Numbered from the stretch's first letter, positions 45,501 to 60,667 are shown. The stretch: DNA of 64,000 nucleotides from Ceratorhiza oryzae-sativae (GCA_030998015.1 JARWMV010000245.1:186001-250000), one strand, 5' to 3'. Made by a program: numbers and translations. Notes: generated by a model from the letters alone, not told the origin.

Positions 45501-48500
45501 TTAGGGTAAAGCCTGTTAACAGCACCGCCTGTCGTCGTCTTTTCTATCATCTCCGCCGAGATCTACCTAGCCCGGAAAGCTCACGTCTACCGCACTATTT
45601 CCGTGAGTTTGGACTTTCAAGGGTTGTAGCAAGGAAAAATCCATGCCACCGTGTGGACTTTAGTAGAGTGGCGTTACTTGTGTAAAACATCCGTGTAAAA
45701 AGTGTTTCTCCATTGTGTAGATCATTATATGCTGTTATAAAATATCGAAAGATTGATTGAGGGCCATCCTAGCCTGACTCATTGTAATTTGCTGATGACC
45801 ATTTCATCGCCACAGCACGCTGTCTCAGCCACATCAAGGTTATAAGCTTGATCGACGTACCTGAAGGCTTTCGATCGCGATAAGTCCCAGAGCGAGCTTG
45901 GGAGGCGGTCAAACGTATGCGTCACCATAACAAATACACTAAAGGAGATTTGCATTTGTGCGTTGACATTCATATCCATTGAGCTGATGGTTGGGGCACG
46001 AGGCCAAGACGATTTCGGGACTAGCTCTAGGGTGGCATCCAATCAGCGAGTACTCGATGGCTTAGCTGCTGGCCGATTTTCGGCTGCCTTCCCATCAAGC
46101 CTATTTGCCCACAAATTTGCGAAAGACAAACAATATACTTTATTCTCAGGGTCACACTAACTATAGTGTATGCCAGAGGGCATCCGCACTAGTCATGTCT
46201 ACAGTCTGTTGTGCCCATCGCATGTGCGATAGAATCTCACGTTGAATGTAACCTGTATCGACGCCCTCTGACCGGTATAAAGAACAGTTTGTCTCATTTC
46301 GGAAACCGCATATGGCCTTCGTGGATGACGTGCTCTGTTGGCTTGGCTTCTGACCCACGTTTGTCCCGCAAGAAGAGGTCTATTCAAAATTGGAGGACCG
46401 AGGAAAGCCGACTATCCTCGAAACGCCTGCTTGAAGCCGAGGTGTAAAGGTTTATCAGCCAATCACGACGAAGGCCTCCTGTCTATGAAACGATTGAATC
46501 TTAGGCTACAAACCAATGGGGCCGAAATTCTCTTCTACCTCATAAAGATTTCGACTTCGCTACAGGCTGGGGTGATAACAAGGGAACGCAAAGGGTTTTC
46601 CTGAAGCGCCTTGCTCACGACTGAATGGAATCCTCGCAGCACCGTTGCAGATAGGGGTATCAGTGATTCAGCAAACGTGCGCTCTAGGGCTGGTGGTGTA
46701 TGTGCAAGGCGCTGGTTCAGGTTGTTCTAATTCATGAAGGCTTATAAGCACAGTGTGACTCATTCGAAGTTCTTCAATTATTGACTAAGCCGATCGTCCA
46801 GCTGTGCACCCTGGCATCAGGTACTAGACAGACGCCGCGATCAATGAAGTGAGGCAGTTAATACAATTAAACACTTGGCGCAAGATATAAAATATGATGC
46901 CCCATGTTTCTGGTGGCAGCCCCGGAACATCCGAACAGCACGCCTGTTAAATAACAAAACAAGTCGGTCAATCATAGTTCATTTATATTCCGCAGTTAAC
47001 TGGCGGACCTCGTGTCTATTATTTTGAACAAAGCATCCTTATACCACGCCCGAATGTGCCCAAATCTACGCTCTGGGGTGACTTGAAGATCTTACACGCA
47101 GTCTGCGATTCGTTGGCCAGCCGAGAACCTCTCGTCCTGTCCCTATAGGCAACTTCGTCTAGCCCGAGCCGCTTGGAGGAATCTAACCTTTCACCCGATC
47201 CGATGGTGGACGCAGGAAATTATGCCACCGATGGCGGGTTTGAAGAGTAGACGTGGATCTAGACTATAGCCGCTCTTGAAGTGCTAATCCGCAACCGAGC
47301 AAAAGCGCTTGCGAAAAGAGGTAGCAGTGGAGCCCCTTCGTGGAGTCTCGCCATCATACAGCCCAAATGGCATCTGATTTGCTTATCGATACGACCAGCC
47401 TAGAAAGTCTCGGATTCACGAAGATCTGATGAGCCGCGGGCCGGTCAAACCAAGATGAAGGGATGTACCCCAAGTCCATCGAGTCGCGCGCATCACACAA
47501 TTCCCACACAAATGGGGTTTTAGCTGACCGAGCAAGCGGAACTATCAAGGTCGAGTTCTGTTTTCAGAGCGAAGGGCGTGTGGCCTCGAATCAATCCGCC
47601 GAACCACGACAATGGTTGAAATAAGCTAGGCTTGATGAGACACGCCTAATTAGAACTGACCAGATGGGAGTACTCTCACCCCTTGAACAGACGACTGGAT
47701 TCGAAGCATGCCTGTCTGCAGATATTTCATATTTACTGCCACCTTCCCGGACCTTCCTCGTCAGAATTTTGAGTAATTTCCCATCATTCACACTCGTGTG
47801 AGAGCGTGGTTTGTTCTAGCAACTCTCAAGTCTAAATATACACACCCAAGAAAGTAGCTGGGTAGGGCAAGGCAGATTTGGGGTAGTCGGACATTGCGAT
47901 CGCCATTGAGTGCTTGTCCAGCCCGATCGAAGCGTACCTCAACCTTGTTAAGCTACCCCAGATAACAGGCGCATACAAAGAGGCTCAGTACACTTGCTAT
48001 TCCCCATCCAATCAGCCACCGACGAGGCGACGCCGCATGTATTTCGTATTGAGCGACGAATTGTGTTGGTACGCAGCTCCAGCCACGTTTCAGCCTGAGC
48101 TTTACAAATACAAACTCAACACCGTAAACACACATCTGGCTATGTCGATTTCTGGTGCGCCAAAGAGTTCGTTCGGTGTTCATGTGTTTCTGGTCGGGTA
48201 GAGCGGCCTGAGTTAGACGGTCAGAAGCTCATCAGCCTTGTGGAGATATTCCAAACCGATGAGACCGAAAAAAGCGATTCAGCGCGGGGTCTCGGGTTGT
48301 ATCGAGTATCTGACCTGGCGCGATGTTGGTTTTGAGAGCGGGGTATGAACAGCATAGCAAATAAGACTTATATCGATCAGCCCGCTTTTGGTATGGATGG
48401 ACGGACTCTTCCTTTTGACGGTTTATAGTTGGTGGGGTGGCAAATTCCGCCTTTGCGCCCCATGGCGGAAAATAAATATTCCCTGATGATCTTGTAATTT

Positions 48501-49700
48501 AGACAGGCCGATCACCCTGTGAGTGAAGATCCCTATTCGTTGGAACATCTTGATCCAAACATTCTAGCCTCTATGTGAAGCTAGAAACGCGATTCCTCTT
48601 CATACTAAAATTGCTCACAAGTATCTTTGATCTGATGCATAAAACATGTCTTTCAACTAGAGTATAATTCCGCGCATCAGTACAGGATGCCCGATCTTTG
48701 GGAATACAGCGGTTTATTTGTCTATTTTTTAACCGGATGACGCAGCAACTTCGGATAGTCTTACAAATCGAAGGAACCGCGTAATGAAATACTTGATCTT
48801 TGCCACACAGGATTTTGGATGCGTGAGAAGCAGCTTCCCAGTGGAATACGACGCCAAAGCAAAGGTGCTAACGGGCTAGGTCTATGGTATGAGTTCGTCC
48901 ATTACGGCATCAAACATTGGGTCAAGACCGGTATCCAAACGGGCCGCGTCCACACAGTTCAAGGTGTTCTCAAGGAGCTGCCATCATAATGGTCGGTCAG
49001 CAATTCCCGCGGCGGCAGACAACGTAAGCCACACGGATATCGACGGATCGTCTCAGATCAATCGCGCCTTTTGGTACCTCAAACCCGTATTGAGACGCGG
49101 GATTTCGACGTGGCGCGTCGCGATCCCAATGTAAGAAAGAGCCTTGGTTGTGGGCATGATTGGAACTAACTTGAGAGAGCGAGATGTGGTACACACAGTA
49201 GCCAACATACGGTAGCGGAGTTTTATCCAACACATGTGGCGTAATGCGTACAAATTACGTACATACGCCCGCCTGCCTTCCAAGGCGCATCGGTGGGGAC
49301 TTGGCTTCGCTGAGATTAAATTAGGTGGACAGGCAGCGGCATGTGCAAAGGCTGTTCCTATGTGGGAGGCACATGCCTCTGGACGCCACCACGGTGGCAC
49401 GAGCAAAAAGTGAATATGTTGGATTTGCGAGCATGGCGGTGCCGAGTGTTGTCCTCCGCGCGAGAGTCTGAGGCAGAACCTATTCGAGGGCTATCGTGGC
49501 GTGTTTGGCGGCTGATCCGTGGGGTGGTTTAACATGCATGGTGGGCCGGCGTGCCGATGAAAATAGACGCGGGGAATCGAAGAGAGAAGAGTCGGGCTGG
49601 CCGGGATAGGATTTACAGAGAGCGAGAGATTAGGGCGAGAGATAAGGGTGTACAACAGATGCGGGGTGGAATGAGGACTTAGGCAGAGGTACCGGGGCTG
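42522..49700. other. 7-kb region with no supportable gene
   Basis: Read on both strands. Open frames are short (at most about 129 codons), have no recognisable motifs and cannot be chained with plausible splice sites. A run of 13 C occurs at 42829-42841. No LTRs, inverted termini, tRNA or transposase remnants were recognised. It could be old, mutated transposon DNA or centromere/heterochromatin-like spacer. Confidence 0.4.
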
Positions 49701-49789
49701 CCGCAAGAAGCCTAGTGGGCGATGGAGCGTGATGGGTGGAGTATGACGCGCTGTCGTATTAGCCGGGTGGTTCGCTGGAAAGACCGAGG

Positions 49790-51110
49790 TGTATGCGTCT
49801 GATGGCCGGCGTCTGGAATAGGCTACCCCAGAAACGTGGCATCATCAGTCAAATGTCAGCACCTCACGTGCCTGATTCGGATACAGATCCCTGGCGGATC
49901 GGAAGCAAAAAAGGGACTGTAGCCGGGAAGCCAGTTGCAGCTCTCGTCCCCCTCGTCGTCAGCGCCCGCACCTCGACACCGCCCCTGCCGTTCTTGCCTG
50001 TGTCTTGCCCGCCGACCCATCCGCCGTCGACGACACCCCTCGCGTCGAGCTCTTGTGTTGTGCTTCGCCACTTCCGAGAGTTGAACCCCAACTGCGACCC
50101 GTCCACCCTGCAGGACCCCTTTTTTCGTGCACCAAAATAATACGCGCCGCCAACGCGACTCGCGGTACGTCCAATTCCTGCACTACAATATCCAGCTTTT
50201 TTGGCACCGTTCTCCCCCTCGCCGTCGGGCGAGTCTATCGCCGCCGTGTTTTTTCACCCCCGCCCATCACACCTTGTGTTTCATCTCGCGGCTCGCTGAA
50301 CCAGTTCTGACCCACGCCGAGCCCGTTGGGCGACGGCTGTGCGCCGGCTGACGCTCGCCAGCGTCTGTCCGACTGAGGGCTTGCCACCCCAGTGTTCCGC
50401 CCGGGTCACCGGACATGTTCAGCCATCCTCCAGGCTGCTCATCCCACCACCTGATTCTTTTGCCTCGAATCCACAGCCCGAGGCTCTTGGATATTTGTAT
50501 CGAGCTTTTTCATTTGCATTCCCATCATTTTTTTTTCCTGCATGCTCCGAAACTGACGGTGTTTTGCATTTGCTTATTCTTGCCCCAACCGACGTAATCG
50601 CACAACATGCGTTTTCTGCGCCGCTTGGACGATTCATTCCGGCTAACTCTACACACTCAAAATTGATATTCGTCGCGTCGCCTTGCGCTCCTGCTTGGTC
50701 TGGGTCGTTGGCTTATCGGTGCTGACCGGCATCCCCACGGACGATCCTGCCCTGGGCATACAATCAAACCTTGCCGGTGGCCACCCCGAATGTTGTGCGC
50801 CTGCTTTGGACGCGCACCTGTTTCTTGATTTCGGCGTTGGACGACTCGACCGAAAATACGGGCCCCTCCCCAATTGGACTCATCCCTGGCTCCTCCGGTC
50901 ACCTCGGGATCGGACCCCGGTAATCTCGTTCCGTTGGTTTGGGACTCTTCCAAACCTTACCTGCTCTCGCACTCCCCGATTCGTCGTACACATCAATCCA
51001 TTTCTATCGACAACTCGTACATACTTAATCCCTGCCCCTTCGTCCCCGACTCGCACCACATACCCTTGGCTTCCTCGCCCCGCCATCCATTTGTCCTTGC
51101 GCCAATCGTT
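49790..51110 (+). promoter_or_regulatory. Promoter and long pyrimidine-rich leader of Nrg1-like gene
   Basis: Roughly 1.2 kb upstream of the start codon is markedly C/T-rich on the plus strand (many CCTC, TTCC and CCCC runs), typical of promoters and leaders of fungal regulatory genes. It contains several short upstream open frames, which could make translation regulated. The transcript start is not determinable. Confidence 0.35.
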
Positions 51111-53419
51111 ATGTCCAGTATCAGTGCCTTGCTCAACGTCGCCTCTGCATCGCACTCTACCAACGAACACGATCTTCCATCGTTAGCGTCGCTTTCGACC
51201 GCACTTCTCAACTCCTACCCACACAACTCCGAGTTTGTGAACAACTCGGATCGGTACTCGGGCACATCTCCCGTCTGCTCCCCGGCCCACTCACGCCAGT
51301 CCAACTCGCCGTCGGCATCCAGTCACACGTCGTTCTCTTCATACGGACCGTCGTACCTGCCGACGCCTGCCTCATCGGTTCGCAATCTCCCTCTCACTTC
51401 CAACGTTTCGCCGTCGTATTCGTCGGGTGACAACTCCTTTTCGTACCCGTCCCCACGCTCCGAGACAGCCACCGTCGGTCCTTCCTATCTGTCTCAGAGC
51501 AACGCTAGTGCCAGCCCCGACTCGTCGTATTCCGCATACCCCTACCCGATGTCTCGTGCTTCCACTCACGCACCGATGATCTCTCAACCCCCGTCTCCCG
51601 CCTTGACTGGCGCCACTCCGCTTCAACAGCCCACCCCACCTCAGCACCAACAAACCTGGTCCATGCCTCCTCCCCCGCCTCCGGCCCAGACAGATGACAA
51701 GGATCAGGCCAAGGTGAGATCTCCTCGCTCCTCGATCTGGATCTATCTAACCTTATTCGCAGACTGACACCGCATCGGCTCCTGCCTCTCCTGGCACAAC
51801 CGCAGCGGCAACAGCTGCCCAAAAGGCTAAGAAGAAGCATGTCTGCCAGACGTGCTCTAGGCCATTTTCGACTAGCGGACATCTTGCTAGACATACCCGG
51901 TAAGCTAATATCTCAGTTTGTCAAGCTTGTTCTGAATTGGGTTTGCAGTGTTCACACTGGTGAGCGAAATCACAAGTGCCCATTCCCAGGGTGTGAAACC
52001 AGGTGCTCGCGACAGGACAACCTCCAGCAGCAGTGAGTATCGGCTCATTCTTTCCCATGATTATCGTGCGCGTTTTAGAGTAGTCCTCTGCTTAAGCGTG
52101 ACTCAGACCCTTGGTCGCCCACTCTGTCCCACTTGCTCGGGTTGAGCACGTTTTCTTAATCCCACGTTGATTGCCGCACTCCTCTTCGGTCATCCTCACT
52201 TCACAACGCTAACAATGTTTGTTTTCTCTTTTTCTCTTCGGTCACTTCCGCGGTCATCGATCATTTTGTCATCGATTCTGTGGCGTAGCTATCGCATCCA
52301 TCTCTCGCCCAAGTCTCGCAGGACATCCAACTCGGCTGCGACTCGCGCCGCCATTGCCCGTGCTATCGAGAGTGCTGTTCACGATGATGTTGCCGGCCAA
52401 GGCGTCCATGCCACACACCCGTCTGGCCACCCACACCCATACCCGGCGCCATACCCTCCGCACCCTCATTACGCGACGGCTCCCCCATACGGCGCCTATC
52501 CCCAGCATCCGCCCAATGGGTCGCCTGTCTACCCGGGCCAGCCTCAATTCATGCCAGCCCCGGGTCAGCCTCATCCGATGCACTACCCTTATCCACCGAT
52601 GAGCTATGCGTATCCGCCTCCGGGCCCCGGTCAGCCACCTGTCCACATCCAGGGCGCACCCCAACCTCCGCCGGGTCATGCAGCCGTCCACAATGGTCAC
52701 CATCCCCAGTATGCTCCTTACCCTGCTCAGCGCACGCCGACCGGCCAAAACAATGCAGCGTACACGCCCAACAATCCCCACACCAGACTCAGCAAACTAT
52801 GGCTCCCGGTCAGTCCGCCGCTACAAGTCGTGCGGCGAGTACCTCGGGGAGCAATAGCCCCGTCCAGCAGTCTCCGCGTACCACCCAGGCAGCACCTCTC
52901 CCCACGGCGAACGCGCTTGGACTGCAACACGGTGTCAACACACCCTCGATGAAGCCCGGTCAATGGAACAATCAAGTTGACCAGAATGGCGCTGCCCTTG
53001 GTCCCGACGGCCGACCCCAGTATGCAAATGGTGCTTACGCCTACCCAAGCCCCTACCCCAGCGAGACCGGAAGCGCCCAAAACCTACCCGCCCCACTACC
53101 GCCCAGCCAGCGACCCCGAGGTGCGGGAATGCCGAGCCCTCAGAGCCCTGGTCGTGCCATGAACGGAAATGCGTCTGGTCCCCCGACGCCTAGTACATAT
53201 GCGCCACAACAGGTGATTCAACTCGAGCCCACGGCACATGGACAGCACGCTGACGGTCGGAGCCCTCGCCCTACGCTCCCCCCCATTAGTTATCGTAGTC
53301 CACAGGTGCCAAACGGACAGTATGACGGGCAACGTCGCCCAGCCCGGCGGCCAGATCCCGCAAGGCAAGATGCCAGTGAGCAACACTCGTGGGCGAGCCA
53401 CGTAAATGTGTCGGTATGA
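51111..53419 (+). CDS. Nrg1-like C2H2 zinc-finger repressor
   Basis: Exons 51111-51713, 51763-51899, 51949-52032 and 52289-53419. The product starts MSSISALLN and has a long Ser/Pro/Tyr-rich disordered region. Two C2H2 fingers are split by introns: CQTCSRPFSTSGHLARHTR and CPFPGCETRCSRQDNLQQ followed by HYRIHLSP. STSGHLARHTR-VHTGE and the CETRCSRQDN second finger match the Nrg1/Nrg2 family, glucose- and stress-responsive repressors acting with Tup1-Cyc8. The C-terminus is Pro/Gln/His-rich and disordered. Near 52784 the frame shifts: one missing C in CACACC would restore NNPHTQTQQTMAPGQ. No intron fits, so I read this as a sequence error. The intron at 52033-52288 is long (256 bp) and falls inside the second finger. 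Confidence 0.85.
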
Positions 53420-56016
53420 TATGGACTTTGCCACTCCCTCTTTCAATATTCTATGCAGAGTGGTTATGTTTTCTTTTCCTTTTTGTGGGTTTATCGCTGT
53501 CGCCTGGTCTCAATTTTGTTATCCCAACGCCGCTCTTGCCGCAGTGCTGTATTTGTACCACCACCGAGTTTCACACTCCTCGGGGCACGAACGCTCACTC
53601 CCCCCTCCCCTTAATATTTCTCCCTGCTTTCCTTCCTGACTTGTACCCCCCGGAAATGGTCACCTTTCCATCCGACCCGAAACGTTTCTGGCTGTGACTC
53701 CCTTGTGTCCAAATATTTGCCGCTATCGTCTAAACACCCTTGTGGGCTGGTCATCTCTACTTTTCTTTGTCTTGTTGAATCCATATGGTTGATCGATTAA
53801 TTGTCCGTTTGCTCCTAACATATAATTTAGTTATGGTCGAGCTGCCTACTGTTTCATAGCGCGAAGATCTCAGTACTCCTAGCTAATGATCAATAAAAAG
53901 TCCAGTTTATCGACCGTCAAGCGGGCGTGAGTCTGAACTGAGGGCCGGTCGACAAGTTGACTATGGCAGGCAGCCGTCTTGCCAACACGACGAACTCTGC
54001 GCAGCCTATATTTGCATCTTTCCCTGATATCGCATACTCTGCGAGGCAGTTTTGGTCCAACACAACGAGGCGATCGTAGAGGCTAGACGCCCTCGACGCG
54101 CCAACGACATTCGAATCTCCCGATGAGCGCCGTTATCGCTCGTGGTTGAGCCAACGCCGACAGCAAAGTGCCCCTGTACGCGTGGACTGTGGCGATAATT
54201 CTAGACTATTTGGACTGCCAACCGAAATGATTATGACAGCACCAACATGTGCCGCAAGGGTCAGCCTGGTTGATCCATCAAGATAAAGGTCTCTCCAGCG
54301 CCAGAAAGAATCTGGATCAGGTGTAGATCAACTCCAACAACAGTTTCCGGATCGAATTTCTATTTAGTGCTACTCCACACGCTGCGACTCTGTCAGATTG
54401 ATCGTAGCTTGTGATCAGGGATTCGACGTGTAGTCGAGCTGGAATGTTTAGGCTACGACAAAGGCTATGTCCATGCTGGGCAATGGACGCAGTGAGAGGC
54501 GAAATGGAGTTACCAGACCTTTCAAAGCTCAACGTGGCCCAATAGGCCCATTAAGGGGGCACAAGTACTAAGATGCCATTATCCTCCGTGCATGGTTCTG
54601 CGTATGGATAACAGCCCTCGTACGATCCGTTTCGATGGCGCAGCTCTCGGCTGCAAGCTATTTGGGTATCTTAACTTACCGAGAGATCTTGGTGGCAAGG
54701 CAACTTGCACCTCCTCCGATGGGGGCAAGCACATATGGGGGGCATGGCGTGTTGATCAGTTCTGTACCCCTATTGGTGCAGTTCTCAGACCTTTCGGTCA
54801 CACCCCTGGCAACATGTTTAGTTCCCTATGGAATGACTGGGAGCACGAAAATGGCAGCACATGGTTTCTATGCACGCCCCGACCTACGGTATATGGAGCC
54901 ACGCTGCAGTCGAGTATTTTGGGGTTTACCTTGGCTAACATTTATGGACCGGTTGAACTATTCAGCCCCTATATGTACATCCGTGCGATTTGATCGTTAT
55001 TCACAAGATGATTTCCGAACTACATGCCTATTAGTATGTTCCCGTTTACGCGGGCAGGCGAAACGTTGAGCATTCAAGGCGGATTGTATATCCATGTCTG
55101 TTTACCCGAACTGCTGATTTGCCTGCACGTTGAGATTTGCGTATTCCTGTATTCGGTGGGTGCGAAATTCTTCGGTCGCTTGAGTCATAACACCATCACA
55201 ACCCTTGGGGTGAACGTGTTAGCAGTTGTTCTCGCACATTGCACAGACGCCAGGAACACCTTGGAGGTAGTATTGATAACGCTTCCACGTTTATCTGATT
55301 ATACTGTGAGTGATTGCCACATGCATACAAGTCACTTTCTCTACGAGGGGAGGGGGGGACGTGAAACCTATATCCGGTGATGCGAACAACTGGGTGATAT
55401 TACATATGCTTAAAACTAAATGCGCGTGTACGTAGTTTATAAATAGCAATCGTGACCTGCACCACCACCGGAGCACCCGTCAGCCAATTTGTATAAGATC
55501 GTGGCTTGACTTGGCTCGGGAAATTCCAGACTCCATGGAAGCTGGGGAAGGAAAGGTTCTTGGGATGGTCTGCTCATCCTTGAAACAATTGGATGTGAAT
55601 TCATCCAAAAATATCTAAGACAGAGCAGTGGACAACTATACGTACCCTAGATGCTTCTCTCGCTTGGAAACAGTGCGCCACCGTCGAGGCTCAACCAGGG
55701 TCGTTAGTGTCGACACTTCAACATTGGGGACTTTGACGAGTGGCGGCGTTCTCTGGTGAGCCCAAGGCGAGCCGATACTGTCGGAGATTGCTAGATACCC
55801 CAAAAGGGATAGTATGATCTATTAATCCATATTCATAAACGTCTGTTTTTCTGGACCTTGTTGTTCCTGGCTTGTGCTTTTCATGTATATGTGGCTGTGT
55901 CTACGCGCGTTTCGTCCAGCGCCAATTGCTGGACTTCATGCTACAACCGCAGCAACTCTCAACGACGATCACCACGAGCTTTGCTACGACTCTTGAATGC
56001 TAGTACAGGAAATCCT
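53420..56016. other. Intergenic, no supportable gene
   Basis: The first 400 bp are C/T-rich and probably 3' UTR of the Nrg1-like gene. The rest has only short, motif-free open frames. The mannosyltransferase promoter is expected at about 55.6-56.0 kb. Confidence 0.4.
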
Positions 56017-58115
56017 ATGCATATAAGAAAGGCTTACATATCGGCGTTCTCTATTGTATTCGTTGTTGTTATTTCGGTTGCTTTGTTATTTACTGGTTGG
56101 AGGCGCTCGTCATTTTCTCCCAACTGGAACCTTCAGGATCACTGGGACGCGTGGACAGGCCATGCATCTCCTGAGAAACAATCGAGTTCACCTACGAAAG
56201 AAGGTCGACCTATAGCCGAGGAACCGGGCATCCAGCCCGTTAAACCTAATCCCGAGCATCCGCCAACCACGGGCTATGACAAGATTGCAATCAAGGACGA
56301 TAACTTGCGAAACCGGTTGGCAGCATTGATAGCTCGACCTGTTCGATCCTACGAAGAGGCCCTGAAGTACAACGTGCAAAGTTGCCCAAAGGAGGTGGCT
56401 GATATGCAAGTAAGTTTTACGCTATCGAGGGTCTGGTTCTGGACATAGCCCCTTCTCCCGTAGGTAAATAGGACCAGTTAAAGGGGAACGCTGAGGGATG
56501 GGCAAGCATTGGCATCGAGGAAATCATTCAGAGAAGAAATGGCATTGTCAAATATCTGGAAGCCGCAGAGAAGAATGGGACGACGTTGGTTGCAGGGGGT
56601 CGAGCACAAGGGGGACAAGGGATTGTGATGACAGGAGGCAATAAAGTAAGCCGGCTTTCTCACTGTTTCCGACAGCCTCGGACTGAAGGATTACAGGACA
56701 CTATTCGGCGTATTTTAGTTACTTTGAGGATTCTTCGACATGAGTATCATTGCAGGTTGCCTGTTCAGATCTTCTGCTTCCCCGGAGAAATCAATGGCCG
56801 GGATACCCGCAAGGCGTTGAATGACCTGGGAGCGACAGTAAAGGAGGTTCGTCAAACGACTCATTTGCGGCGATCCCCAACTTACCTTGGCGAAGCTTAG
56901 CGGATTCGTCAAGGCGAGCGGTGTAATCAAATACAATCCCCGTAGCTGATTGGTTTCCTTGTACGCACAGGACGTCAAGGCGTGGAAGAATTTCCAGGCA
57001 AGCGGGAGGCTGAAGAGAACCTCGACAATCAATTAATCTTCCTTCGCATCACCAGATCAAAGCCGCTGCAATTGCTCTATCTGACTACCGTGAAGTTCTT
57101 TATTTGGATTCCGACAGTGTTCCCCTCGCCGATCCGGAACTTCTGTTCGAAGAACCTTTCTATCGCAGCGGCTCGCGCGCAGTCTTCTGGCCAGACTTTA
57201 ACAAGGACCATCGTGGGCAGACTTTGGTGTATGGTTGACTGCCACAGGCTGACACTAGGCTGCAGCGCAAAACGCTATCTGGCGTGTACTCGGGATACCA
57301 TGCGATTATAGCCGGTGGGAGCTCGAGTCTGGTAAATTCCCCTACATTAGTCAAGCGGCTTGCCTAAGTGTTGGATGTTCTCGCAGGACAAATTATCATC
57401 GACAAACAAGGAAATAACGGGCTGAACCTCGCGGCACTACACGTCGCGATACACATGGCGCACGAACAGGCGTTTTACTACACGCTAAGTGGAGGCGATA
57501 AGGTAGGCTCAACTTGGATTTGCCATATTCGTCGATGTTTACCCCGATTTGCTGTACAGGACACTTTTGTGAGTATAGATCACTTGAAGCGTCAGGTGGA
57601 CGGTTGAGCGTTGTCTTCGTTAGCGCTATGCGTTTTGGGCGCTCGGGCTAGAATACACCGCAGCGCCTAGGTGGCTGTCTGCGCTTGGGAGCAAGACCGA
57701 TGGTCGATTTTGTGGCGTCGGCATGTTACAGGTTTGTTCCTCGTTCAGACGGTCGATTACGGTTTCACATTTCTCACTCTCGCCCACTTTGAACCTATAG
57801 TATGGTCTATCGGAGCCAGACCCAAAGCCCTTTTTCGCTCACTTGAACCTTCTTAAACACATCTACCGCCCCAAGCCGGTTTTCACCATGATCCAACGAG
57901 CTGCGATTGATCGGGCCGACTCACGCACGTTGGATAAGACGGCAGTCAACGTGTATAACCCGCCAACAGGTGGAATGTGTGCCGAACTAGAGGTAAACGG
58001 TCCCGCACCTGATCAGAAGCTCGTGGAAGAGGTTTGGACCGAGGCGTACGGAGGAGAGTTCAAGGGATTCGAGGACATGTTCTTCAAGCACGGTGGCTGG
58101 GTGGGCGGATGGTAA
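56017..58115 (+). CDS. MNN2-type alpha-1,2-mannosyltransferase (GT71-like)
   Basis: Ten exons join in frame without error: 56017-56409, 56478-56645, 56697-56846, 56971-56997, 57056-57212, 57266-57331, 57387-57502, 57560-57568 (9 nt), 57624-57731, 57801-58115; about 520 residues. A short cytoplasmic tail and one signal anchor (IVFVVVISVALLF, about residues 11-24) mark a type II Golgi enzyme. Then come a Pro-rich stem and the catalytic domain, with EYHCRLPVQIFCFPGEI, the metal-binding DSD-type motif in VLYLDSDSVPL, AVFWPDFNKDHP, GQIIIDKQGNNGLNLAAL, GGDKDTFRYAFWALGLEY and a terminal GGWVGGW. The family adds alpha-1,2-mannose branches to cell-wall mannans from GDP-mannose. The fourth intron (56998-57055) has a GC donor. 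Confidence 0.9.
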
Positions 58116-58607
58116 AACCGGCTATGTTGGGACAGATTTCTCGACGCGCGCGGTTTCAAACTGTGGATGTCAAGTTGTATGACATTTGTTATCTTGTCTG
58201 ATAAAGCTACTGTCGAGGCGTTGCGGTCATTAAAAAAGAGGGGTTTGCCCCCTTTGACGATAGGCAGGTTCGACCCTATGACCCGAACTGGGAGAAGTGT
58301 TAACTCCGGGGGTGTGGATGGTCGACCTCCGCCGTCGATCGTTGTAATCGGAGCAATAGGCCCAAATTGAGAGCGCCGCTGAATACCAACCTGGTGGCGC
58401 ATGGATGTCCCACAGGGTCAAGGTACTTTGGAGTGTGCAGGGATGTGCGATATGTGTCATATGTATGCGTTGGTGCCGCGCTATGACGACCGAGCCAGGT
58501 TCGGAGTTGGCGTCCGAACTAGTCCGAGGGTCCCGAAGCGCCGCAGAGCATTTAGGCAGGGTGCTGCGCCTTGGGGCTCATCGTGTCCACCAACAGGCAA
58601 CTTTACC
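58116..58607. promoter_or_regulatory. Intergenic region with LEU2 promoter
   Basis: About 490 bp, no gene. Leu3-type sites (CCGG-N4-CCGG) were not recognised with confidence. Confidence 0.35.
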
Positions 58608-60018
<1,411 letters not shown>

Positions 60019-60667
60019 ATGCTTGCAAGAAATGCAATAACTTGTGCACGTGAGGGCCTGGATAGATACATGCGCGCTGCTGTGGATAGCCACAGGCTTG
60101 GCGTGGTCAGGGTCCGGCGAGTGAAAAGGGGGGCGGGGCGGGATCAATCGTAGCCACGCCGCCACGAACAGGGACCGCATGTGGAGTGATCTGCATAACG
60201 CCGGGTGTCACACACGAAAACTTGGCCGGGGGCACAGTGTGGCTACTCGGGACGGTGTCGTGTCTGCCCTGCGCCCGCATCCGACGGTATCCGGCTGCTT
60301 GTTTGATGGAGCAATGCCGGCGCTTCTCGCACGTGTTGAACACCCATTAGCCGCCGATCCCGCCGCTTGTATTTTTGTGTCTGGCGTGTCGTCGGCGTCG
60401 TGGGGCGCAGTGAGCAACGGGTGGCAGACGACAGCGAGTGAGAGAGAGCGTGACAGTGAGGGGGAGGTGATCAGATGGAGGGTTTGGTCGTGTGTGCATG
60501 CCAACGCTTAGACAAGTAGGTGTGCACGGACCTCCTCTCTTATTCGACCATTGCATTCTGCTAATCCATTTCTTCCACAACTCTCTTTTCGGCACCAGCA
60601 CTGTCTGTAGTGCTGTCCTCGCTGCTGCTCGTACACCAAGACTGCACCGCACCCGCTCGCCGTTCCG
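60019..60667. promoter_or_regulatory. Intergenic region, KDM5 promoter and leader
   Basis: About 650 bp between LEU2 and the demethylase gene, no gene recognised. The part just upstream of the start is C/T-rich. Confidence 0.4.

Noticed and set aside
42522..49700. ORFs of 80-130 codons as genes
   Set aside because: No motifs, no coherent exon chains, background-like composition.
51111..53419. CreA/Mig1 identity for the C2H2 factor
   Set aside because: The finger sequences (STSGHLARH and CETRCSRQDN) fit Nrg1 better than Mig1/CreA.
58262..58275. GGTTCGACCC as a tRNA B box
   Set aside because: No upstream A box and no cloverleaf.
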